From: Tritrichomonas foetus
Lineage: Eukaryota; Parabasalia; Tritrichomonadida; Tritrichomonadidae
DNA length: 43,737 nucleotides
Direction: 5' to 3'
Assembly (NCBI GenBank): GCA_001839685.1
Contig: MLAK01000954.1
Span: forward strand, 1 to 43,737
In this document: piece by piece, positions 1 to 7,626 of the stretch
Layout: each line of letters starts with the position of its first letter
Position numbering within the stretch: the stretch's first letter is position 1
Position numbers and translations under genes: made by a program
The notes under the pieces: model-generated
Databases searched by the model: none
Told to the model about the DNA's origin: nothing
Seen by the model: only the letters and a program-made list of their open reading frames with translations

Positions 1-523
1 TATATATTGGAGAAATAAGGAAATTAAAAAGTAAAAAAAGTCTATTTATTTAGAGGTGGGACACACTTTTATTAGTGGGACATACTTTTATTAATGACTG
101 TATATTGTTGTAAATATTGTGAATATGAATGAAAACGAAATTGTGTGGAGAAATAAGGATAATCTGAATTTTTTGTCTCAATCTGATTGCATTTTTTTTT
201 AACCTTCTGAAATTTCTTTTTCGATATCTTGTGATTGAGAAATGATTAATATTGACAGCAATATGTAGTGAAAGGTTATAATTTCGATTCAGACAGCATT
301 CCATAAATTGGACTTTTTTGTATTCCTCAATCTCTCATCTTTTTCTCTCTTTTTTAGGGAAACCTATTCAAAATATTAAGAGTACATCTTTTTGATATCT
401 ATATTTTCAGGACATTTTTTTAACAACATCAAATTCAAAGAGATAGAATGTGGTTATTTTGAGAAGATTCTTATGAAAAAGTTTTACAATAAAAATTGAG
501 TTTAGAGGAATTTTTTTAAAAAG
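1..523. other. AT-rich non-coding flank
   Basis: No convincing gene is visible. The segment contains the transposon end at 51-100, listed separately, and two copies of a 14-base direct repeat (TGGAGAAATAAGGA at 8-21 and 146-159) on either side of it. The rest is A/T-rich spacer leading to the SGNH gene. The only open frame, on the minus strand over 50-304, has biased composition and runs across the transposon end, so I do not call it. Confidence 0.5.
51..100. mobile_element. Isolated terminal inverted repeat of a pogo/Tc1-type transposon
   Basis: Read on the minus strand from position 100, the sequence starts CAGTCA. It then carries two spaced copies of a (T)RTGTCCCAC motif, the same design as the ends of the complete element at 35275-37338. 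A TA dinucleotide follows at 101-102, as expected of a Tc1/mariner-group target site. The two internal copies are in the opposite order of variants (TATGTCCCAC first, then TGTGTCCCAC), and the spacer differs. This is therefore a related but not identical family member. The element body would lie to the left, beyond the window, or it has been lost. Confidence 0.7.
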
Positions 524-1612
524 ATGATCTTTCATTTTCTTCTAACTTTCTCACATTCAGCTTATGTATACAAAGATCCCACAAAGGAGTCTTATTTTGT
601 GAATCAAAACCAAGGATTTATGAGCGAAATCGGAAAAACCTTTCGACGGCTTCCTGATCGTGCTAAAGGCGTTGTCCCTGATATTGTCTATACTCGTCTC
701 CAATCATCAGCTTCAATCAAAGTAATTTTCTACACAAATTCACCATCCATTGATATCAAGTATGATCGCGCCAATATGTGGACTTTTGCTATGATGGCCT
801 CTACTGGCACAAGTGGATTATCACTCTATGCTCATGATCAAGACGGAATAGATCATTTTTGCGCAGGAGAAATTGTTATAAATACCAATAATGGAATATT
901 CTCTTATCATGGACTTCCATCTGACCACGATTACGAGTATCACCTTTTCTTGACGAACTACGATCAAGTTAAATCTCTTTCAATCGGTGTTGAAGAAGGT
1001 TCGACATTCGAATTTGTTCCCACATATAATGAACGCCCAATTATTTGTTATGGAACTTCAATAACGCATGGAGCATCACCTTCACACCCTGCAATGAGTT
1101 GGGTCAATATTGTCAACAGAAATTTGGATTATTCATGGCATAACTTTGGAATAATGGGTTATGCAATGATGGAAGATTCAGTTATTGATTTTGTCACCCA
1201 AGAAGAAGCAAAGGTTTACGTCTATGATTGTCTTCCAAACTTGGTTTTTCAAACAGTTGAACACACTTATGAAAGATTAGTTAATGGTGTAGATATGACA
1301 CGTGCACGTTATCCAAACGTACCAATTGTTTTGGTTGAATTTGGAATGTACACACAAGAAAAATTTGTTCAAAAATATATTGATGTTCAAAACAATATGA
1401 AGGAGGCTTCAACAAGAGCATGGAAATATTTTAATGATAATAACTATCAGAATCTTTATCTTGTTACTCATGAAGAACTCAACTATACTAGTGACGATAT
1501 TTCAGATCAAGTTCATCCAATGGACAATGGAATGATGAAACACGCAAAAGCTCTTTTAAAACCACTCAGGCAGATTCTTGGTCTTATTGAAAACCCATCA
1601 ATGACGACATAA
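524..1612 (+). CDS. SGNH/GDSL-type hydrolase, N-terminal half (GxDLY-like plus Lipase_GDSL_3-like domains)
   Basis: This is a 362-aa frame beginning with ATG and a short hydrophobic stretch (residues 2-11) that could be a signal peptide. Residues about 30-165 resemble the GxDLY-type beta-sandwich found before bacterial SGNH esterases (the GLSLYA segment at 98-103). Residues 170-345 form an SGNH esterase domain. The nucleophile block is YGTSI with Ser179. The family block DCLPN is at 235-239, and the Asp-x-x-His block is DQVH at 328-331. The protein probably acts as an acyl- or acetyl-esterase, perhaps on carbohydrate or lipid esters outside the cell; the substrate cannot be told. The frame ends in TAA, but the same frame stays open beyond it and encodes a second SGNH domain, so the gene is probably truncated or read through. 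Confidence 0.8.
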   Translation: MIFHFLLTFSHSAYVYKDPTKESYFVNQNQGFMSEIGKTFRRLPDRAKGVVPDIVYTRLQSSASIKVIFYTNSPSIDIKYDRANMWTFAMMASTGTSGLSLYAHDQDGIDHFCAGEIVINTNNGIFSYHGLPSDHDYEYHLFLTNYDQVKSLSIGVEEGSTFEFVPTYNERPIICYGTSITHGASPSHPAMSWVNIVNRNLDYSWHNFGIMGYAMMEDSVIDFVTQEEAKVYVYDCLPNLVFQTVEHTYERLVNGVDMTRARYPNVPIVLVEFGMYTQEKFVQKYIDVQNNMKEASTRAWKYFNDNNYQNLYLVTHEELNYTSDDISDQVHPMDNGMMKHAKALLKPLRQILGLIENPSMTT

Positions 1613-2197
1613 AGAGCAGCATCTCAATACAGATATAGGGATTTCCGTAAGAGACAATATAACATTCTTCAAGGTGTTAAGGATGCTGCCACTAAACCAA
1701 CAAAGGTTTTATTTGGTGATTCAATCATTCAAGAGTGGGAAGGAAAAGCGTCATTCCCAGCAGGATACACAAATATGGGATGTAACAAAGATCGTATTGA
1801 AAACATACTCTGGAGAACTATCCATGATAATTTATATAATTTCACTGCTGAAAAAATTGTCGTTTTTGCTGGCGCCGAAAATCTCGATGTTAACACTGAT
1901 GAAGAAATAACAGAAGGGCTTAAACACCTACTAAAGACGATTAAAGTTCAGCAACCAAGCTCAAACATTGTTTTGTGTGGTATCCAACCATCCAAAGGAA
2001 AAGAATCAAGAATGTCAACATTAAATACGAAAATCAGCTCCATGGTTTCTTCATCAGAGTCAGGAGCTACATATTCAGATCCAGCATCAGTATTACTTAA
2101 TGGACAGACAATCAATGCTGCCTACTTCGAGGCAGATGGAATTAAGCTGAATGACCAAGGATACACAAAGCTTGCCGAGAGAATCAACGCTCTTTAA
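1613..2197 (+). pseudogene. C-terminal PAF-acetylhydrolase-like SGNH domain, cut off from its gene by an in-frame TAA
   Basis: The frame of the upstream SGNH gene continues for about 194 codons after the TAA at 1610-1612, with no other stop until TAA at 2195-2197. It encodes a second SGNH domain of the PAF-acetylhydrolase type: the nucleophile block FGDSI, then a D-R-I-E-N-I-L-W-R segment, then VVFAGAEN with the conserved Asn. The final block reads DGIKLND where DG/Y-x-HL is expected, so the catalytic His appears to be Lys. With no ATG near its start, this half is unlikely to be made alone as a full domain. Bacterial proteins with GxDLY and two SGNH modules are known to me, which supports one ancestral gene covering 524-2197. 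Confidence 0.75.
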
Positions 2198-2885
2198 AAA
2201 AATGGTCAATTCTTTTTTCATAAAATAGCACTTCTCATCGTTAATTTAGATTCTATTATAATAATAACTATGGTTTGCATTCATATATATCCCTCTTTTT
2301 GTTTCGATTCTATTTCTTTCCATTTTTATTGACGTTATTAAACTTCAATGTTTGCTAGATAATTTATTTTCAACATCGAATAATGCTGCTAAAGAAATCG
2401 CGTTCATCAAATTCAATATTATAAGTTCTTGAATTACACATCATAAAATTACATCGTTATATTCAGGGATAGAGAAAAGGAACACTTATAAAAACGTCAG
2501 AAAGAACGTGATAGGGTAACAATCTTATAAAAATGGATTGTGAATGCTCAAACACATTTTTTCACATGATTTATAAGATTTTTTTGGATATAATCACACT
2601 AAAATGTCTAAGAGAGATTAAGAATTATTAAATCGAAATATAGAGAGTATCCTAATCAAGGAAAATGCTTTTAAAAAGAATTGGCTGATAAAAGTGCATT
2701 TTATTATGAATTCATTCAGAAACCTTTCAACGCATACTTGTTCAATTTTGTCATTTTTATTACAATATCAAATTAAGATCAATCCAATATTCGATCTGAA
2801 AAATAGAAAATATCTTCTGGATGATAGATGACCGAATATACATTCAATAATATTACTCTTGGAGACAAGGAAAAGTGACATTTTC
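2198..2885. other. Intergenic region, no gene seen
   Basis: A/T-rich spacer with stops in all frames. Its right end holds the AAAGTGACATT motif just before the next start codon. I see no RNA gene or other element. Confidence 0.5.
2872..2882 (+). promoter_or_regulatory. Putative upstream motif AAAGTGACATT
   Basis: The motif AAAGTGACATT ends 3 bases before the ATG at 2886. The same 11-mer is found near the starts of NPL4, of the LRR-kinase gene (reverse strand) and of coatomer delta. Its placement close to start codons suggests a core-promoter or transcription-factor site. This is inference from recurrence only. Confidence 0.4.
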
Positions 2886-3305
2886 ATGACTTCTGAAGAA
2901 CTTCGACCCTTCTGGAGTGTTTTAGCTCAGCCAAACGAAACAACGCCAGTTAATTTCCCTGACACATGCATTTTATCAATCACTAATGCTTGTCTTCCCG
3001 AACTTCCGGCTGATGATTCAGTCACACCTATTCGCTTGTTCGCACATGTCAAAAAACTAGTCAGTGAAGAAGAAATTACAGAATCCGATGTTTTGCTCGC
3101 TTCATTAATTCCAAAATCAGTCGAACAAGTCCAATTGAATTATGTTTTTTCTCCGCTCAACGCAGTCGAATTGAAGGTCAGCGGGTCGGTCCCAGTGCAA
3201 CTCTGCGGCTGCCTTGAGCCAATCATAGGCGATGACGAAGAGGAGGAAGAAGAAGAAGCCAACGAAGATGCCAATAGCGAAGGAGCAAAAGAAGACGAAC
3301 AATAA
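2886..3305 (+). CDS. Nucleoplasmin-like (NPL) domain protein with acidic tail, probable histone chaperone
   Basis: The protein is 139 aa, starting at the first ATG in a frame that also extends upstream to a TTG. Residues about 5-115 look like the nucleoplasmin-like domain found at the N-terminus of nuclear FKBPs and of plant HD2 proteins. It has the FW start (residues 8-9), an alternating beta pattern, and a strand LKVSGSVPVQLCGCLEP that matches the last conserved strand. Residues about 116-139 are almost all Glu, Asp, Ala and Asn. That arrangement (pentamer-forming beta domain plus acidic tract) is typical of histone chaperones. No FKBP isomerase domain follows, so this is a stand-alone version. 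The likely role is nuclear handling of histones or ribosomal RNA genes; the assignment is from pattern only. Confidence 0.65.
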   Translation: MTSEELRPFWSVLAQPNETTPVNFPDTCILSITNACLPELPADDSVTPIRLFAHVKKLVSEEEITESDVLLASLIPKSVEQVQLNYVFSPLNAVELKVSGSVPVQLCGCLEPIIGDDEEEEEEEANEDANSEGAKEDEQ

Positions 3306-4062
3306 GAAAATTCCCAGATTGAAGAATTAGAACAATTTTTTGCGACAATTTCTACTTTTACTTCGATTTATTTTTGATTTTTAGTTCAGATTTGATCATT
3401 CAAAATAAAATTTTATTTTTATTGAAATAAAATTAAAGTGGAAACCAGCAAAAAAGAAATACAATGATATTATTATATAATAAACCAAAATACAAACCAT
3501 ATCTATTTATTTTTTTGGATCAAACATTGATAACCTGATTAGTAAGTGAACTTGTTTTACCGTGAACATTTAAGGTCAAATTAAAGGACAAATTAACGAA
3601 AAGTGTTCACAGTAACACCAGTCACACTTTAGATATGGTAACATCATAATTCATTTAATGAGGAAAGCAAATGCTTGATTAATATATCTTTCCATATGAA
3701 TTTATATAGTTTTTAACACATCCTCATCACTAAAATAATAATCCATTTTGGATTTGCTTTAAAAGATTATTGTTTTCTAAAAAACAATTTTTAGTGCAAT
3801 TAAATAAACTGTGTTTATCATATTTCGATTTAAACAATGATTAATAATATGTATTTTTTCATTCTTTGATGATTTCTTCAAGATAACCTTTTTCAATTCA
3901 TGCAATATAAATATAATACCAGAATAATAACGTGTATCATTAGACAACATTCTAGTCACTGACTGATTATATCTGAAATGAAGTGAAAATCGTCAAAATC
4001 ATTTTTGACAATCCGACCACTTTTTCTATAATTTATATTTACATCAAAGAAAAAGTTCATTA
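3306..4062. other. Intergenic region, no gene seen
   Basis: A 757-base A/T-rich spacer. It contains a weak inverted pair (GTGAACA near 3562 and TGTTCAC near 3603) and A/T palindromes near 3404-3435. No ORF with convincing composition is present. An initiator-like TCATT lies at 4057-4061, next to the following gene. Confidence 0.5.
4057..4061 (+). promoter_or_regulatory. Initiator-like element TCATT
   Basis: TCATT fits the trichomonad initiator consensus TCA(+1)Py(T/A) and would place the transcription start 4 bases before the ATG at 4063. Very short 5' leaders are usual in trichomonads. Similar initiator-like sites precede the EF-hand gene (TCATA, 14576-14580) and the RING gene (TCATT, 38208-38212). 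Confidence 0.5.
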
Positions 4063-5145
4063 ATGATTTTCCTATTCATCACAAATGCATTTTCCTTTCC
4101 CACCTGCTCGATGACAATTGACGCCCCAAAAGGAATCTCCTATTATGAATTCGATATCAATGCAGGTAAAACCCATTGTTTTTACGCAGATAGATTTTTT
4201 TATGTATTCATCAACAATTTCGATAACGCCGTTGTTTCTGCATTTTATTTGCGAAATAGAAATTCCGAAACAGCACTCAAAACAATCTTTTTCGATTCAT
4301 TAAATACGTCAGCAACAAACCCTTTAATCGATTTTGGTGATGTTTCAGGATTAGTTGGCATTTACGCAAAAGAGCAAACACGCTTTCGTTTACATACAAT
4401 AGTACTCGACAAACAATGCGACGGAGACATCACCGTGTCTAATTCAGGTACAGATACATTTTATTTTTCACCAACTGGTAATTCACAGTGCATCTTTCCT
4501 GTCCCAATTTGCGAAGAATTGACAGCACAATTTGACCCACAGTTTATTTCTGAAAATGACCAACTTGATGTTTTCATGCCCGACAACGATAAATTGATTG
4601 TCAAAAAATTCTTACAAAGAGATTTTTCAGTTCCTTTTTATATTATTGTAAATGCAACTGAAAGCAATGAAAGCACAATTCGTTTCACTTATTCAGGAAC
4701 AACATGTACGCGTGGAACAAAACGACTAAGTACCCAGGTTCCTGTCGTACGCGAGTCTTACAAAGACCAGCTAGGAACATCAGCAATCATTGGAATTACA
4801 TTCGGTGCCATTCTCCTTGTTCTAGTTGCTGCAATTTTGATTGTTTGCTTGGTCATTCGTCGAAAAGAAAAAATTAAAATCATCAAAAAGGAAATTCGAA
4901 ATAGATTCAATTTGATGGCAAACAGTAGCTTCTATCACACTTATAATTCACGGCGAGCGAATAAGAAAAATGAAAATGCTGTTTCAAATAATACAATTGA
5001 AAATACAAAAGCTGATGGTGAGCAAACTCTAAAATCGTTATCGGTGAGAGACGAATCATCATCGTATTCAACAGAATCGGATTTTATATCTGTTGAAGCG
5101 GAGATTGATGAAACACCTTCATTCTTTTATAGAGATTTGATATAA
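4063..5145 (+). CDS. Type I single-pass membrane protein, family unknown
   Basis: A 360-aa protein starting 4 bases after an initiator-like motif. Residues 2-12 are hydrophobic and look like a short signal peptide. The luminal or extracellular part (about 15-238) has six cysteines (15, 39, 119, 143, 150, 215), enough for three disulfides, and N-glycosylation sequons such as N81, N197 and N202. A strong transmembrane helix spans about 241-265 and is followed by basic stop-transfer residues (RRKEK). The roughly 95-residue cytoplasmic tail is rich in Ser, Thr, Asn and Glu. It may be a surface or endomembrane receptor-like protein. I do not recognise a named domain in the ectodomain. Confidence 0.75.
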   Translation: MIFLFITNAFSFPTCSMTIDAPKGISYYEFDINAGKTHCFYADRFFYVFINNFDNAVVSAFYLRNRNSETALKTIFFDSLNTSATNPLIDFGDVSGLVGIYAKEQTRFRLHTIVLDKQCDGDITVSNSGTDTFYFSPTGNSQCIFPVPICEELTAQFDPQFISENDQLDVFMPDNDKLIVKKFLQRDFSVPFYIIVNATESNESTIRFTYSGTTCTRGTKRLSTQVPVVRESYKDQLGTSAIIGITFGAILLVLVAAILIVCLVIRRKEKIKIIKKEIRNRFNLMANSSFYHTYNSRRANKKNENAVSNNTIENTKADGEQTLKSLSVRDESSSYSTESDFISVEAEIDETPSFFYRDLI

Positions 5146-5791
5146 CTATGTAAATTATTTTTATCTTTCAAAATTAATGATAGTTTTTGGTTTTTACTGT
5201 ATTTTATGTTTTAAATTAATGATAATTATATGAATAGGATAAATTCATACAAATAAAAGCAAAAATTATGGAATAATTAATTATTCAATTTGGTTTCGAA
5301 AAGAAAAGATTTGTTTTTGTTGTTAACAACAAAAATGGATCTTTTATATTCAGAAATAAATGTTATATTCTGTTATGAACTCTTGACGAATAATTCTGAA
5401 TTTACCATAAAGATGAATTCTGATGGTCAAAATAAAACATTTATTGGGCGAAATATGATCATTATATCTCGTCGAATACATATATTTCTAATTATAATTT
5501 GTAATATAATGACATATAAATAAATAAATTTAATAATAAATGATTTTTCATTTGGTATTTCTATATTGTAGTTAGATACATTCAATATGAGTTTGCTGAA
5601 AAATCCATATCATTATAAATAATTTATTGAATTTTCAAAAATTCAAACAAAGCTTTTTGACACACTTATTAGAAAAAGTGTTATGAAAAATTCAAAAAAG
5701 ATGAAATCAAACTTTATTCAAAAAGTCTCGATAAATTAATGAGTTTTTCTGACGATAAAAAAACGTTCTGAATTAATTCGAGTCTCAGAAA
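5146..5791. other. Intergenic region, no convincing gene
   Basis: A 646-base A/T-rich spacer. A 77-codon frame at 5290-5523 has no ATG at its start and a biased composition, and I do not call it. No RNA gene or repeat of note was seen. Confidence 0.5.
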
Positions 5792-7276
5792 ATGAACGAT
5801 AATAAAGTCCCCATCATTGTTCCCAAAAGTAAACCACGTCCTTCGAAACTGCGTCAAATTGAAAGGCCAATTGATGATCCTTTTCATAATCCAAATTTTG
5901 ATAAATTATTAAAAGATGATAAGAATATTCCTCAAATTTCCAGAGACGATCCAAAACCAATTGGCCGAACAGATCGATCAAAGATTCCAACACCACGCCG
6001 TAAACTTCAAACAAGTATAAAACCAACTCATCCGATGGACGATTTATTGAGCCAGCCTGATGCTCATTCTGAGCCGGAATATCCACCAAAGCTCCACATG
6101 TTTAGAGACTTTCCACGTGACGAATATACGGCCGCTATCCAGGAAGGTGAAAATGATGAATTATATGAATCATTGATGATCCAACCTCTCGCAAACAAAC
6201 CTCGACAAATCGTCAAAGCAACATCAGCAAGGGACCTTCCCCGCCACAAAATGATCAATAATATGGCTTTAGCTGATTCATCAGATGATAATAATTCTCG
6301 TTTCAGTGTCAGGTCACCGAAGAAAGAAAATAGTGCATTTGGAAGAACACTTGGCAAAAATAAAAGTGCTCAGAATAGTCCAAGCAAATCCAAAACCTCC
6401 AGAATTAAACCTGACCAATTCAATTTCAATGACGATGAAAATTATGATGAGCTCATTCCAAGTGATGTGAAAATTGTTATGCCAGGTGATGGAAAAACAA
6501 GTAGGAAATCACCAAGAAACAACAGAAAGCCATCCATCAGAGAATTGATTGAGGCGTCAATGGAAGCTGAAAATGATTCAAATCCATTTTCGAATATTAT
6601 TCGTCGAAAGAATATTTTGGTAAAAATTGCACGCCATTTTTATCCAGAGTCGCCAACAGACGAAGATGCAATTCTGAATCTCATCGAGCTAAACAAGGAC
6701 TTTGCTGAACTAGCAGGAATTCAACGCGAGTATCGAAAAGCTGAAGAAAGAAATAAAGAAATTCTTTTAGCTCCTCTCAACAGACTTCACTTTAATGGAT
6801 CACAACAACGAGAAGCTAGAAATATTGTAAATGAGCTTTGTATCGCACGCAAAAAAGCAGCAAAGTTAAGATCGCAAGCTGTAGCTCCAAAAATGTCAAC
6901 AACTTCTCGAACTTATAATGTGGTCGATGATTTAGGTAAAGAAAAAATTGACCAACAAGTCAGCTTCACAAAAATGAAAAATTCAACGAGAGCACTTCAA
7001 AATGAAGTTCAAAGACTCGAAGAGGAATTGGCAACTGTTGAAAAGAGAATTAAATTAATGACACAAGGTAAATCTCTTTATGCAGGTTTACACGCAGACA
7101 GAATTAAAGATATGTATGGAAAAGAAGTTATCGAAATTCCAAGGCTTGGAGAAGACGAAGAAGATGAAATGCTAGACACTGGAATTTTCACAATGACTTT
7201 TTCACAAATGCCAGATATATCAGATGGAAGTTTAGATGATCCAGAAAATGATGAAAATCTTCAAAATGGTGAATGA
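5792..7276 (+). CDS. Hypothetical coiled-coil protein with basic, disordered N-terminal half
   Basis: A 494-aa protein that I do not recognise. Residues 1-240 are rich in Pro, Lys, Arg, Asp and Ser, with several S/T-P and RKSPR-type stretches that look like kinase sites in disordered sequence. Residues about 250-375 are predicted helical (IRELIEASMEAEN onward, with many Lys/Arg/Glu), and about 395-440 form a heptad-like coiled coil (ALQNEVQRLEEELATVEKRI). The last 35 residues are strongly acidic. There is no signal peptide, membrane span or enzyme motif. A cytoskeletal or scaffold role would fit the composition but is only a guess. Confidence 0.75.
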   Translation: MNDNKVPIIVPKSKPRPSKLRQIERPIDDPFHNPNFDKLLKDDKNIPQISRDDPKPIGRTDRSKIPTPRRKLQTSIKPTHPMDDLLSQPDAHSEPEYPPKLHMFRDFPRDEYTAAIQEGENDELYESLMIQPLANKPRQIVKATSARDLPRHKMINNMALADSSDDNNSRFSVRSPKKENSAFGRTLGKNKSAQNSPSKSKTSRIKPDQFNFNDDENYDELIPSDVKIVMPGDGKTSRKSPRNNRKPSIRELIEASMEAENDSNPFSNIIRRKNILVKIARHFYPESPTDEDAILNLIELNKDFAELAGIQREYRKAEERNKEILLAPLNRLHFNGSQQREARNIVNELCIARKKAAKLRSQAVAPKMSTTSRTYNVVDDLGKEKIDQQVSFTKMKNSTRALQNEVQRLEEELATVEKRIKLMTQGKSLYAGLHADRIKDMYGKEVIEIPRLGEDEEDEMLDTGIFTMTFSQMPDISDGSLDDPENDENLQNGE

Positions 7277-7626
7277 AGAAGGAAAGAATGAAAATATAAC
7301 AACTTTTTTTTACCCTTCTTTTTTGGAATGAAATTTTGCAAATTGTTATATTTTACATCTTGAATGCTGTTTTTTTGTTAATGTTGTTGTTGTTGTTGTT
7401 TTATGTTGATTTATTATTTGAATATAAACTTTTTTCTGTGAATTATATTTTTTCTATCTTTTAATATTTATCATATTAATTCTTAAGAAGTGTTATTATC
7501 TGAATCTTTCTATTATTGTTATGAAATGAAATAATAATTATTCATCCAATTGGAATTTAGGAATAATAATCCAAAGAATAATCAACAATGGAATCAGAAT
7601 ACAAATAAATAAGGTTTACGAAAAAA
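7277..7626. other. Convergent intergenic region
   Basis: The 350 bases between convergent genes are A/T-rich and include a (TGT)n microsatellite at 7382-7400, of about six units. They presumably hold the two facing 3' ends. No other element was seen. Confidence 0.5.
7382..7400. repeat. (TGT)n microsatellite
   Basis: About six uninterrupted TGT units in the 3' spacer of the gene at 5792-7276. It is probably neutral. Confidence 0.8.

Noticed and set aside
5290..5523. A 77-codon plus-strand frame.
   Set aside because: It opens at TTG, lacks any motif and has spacer-like composition.
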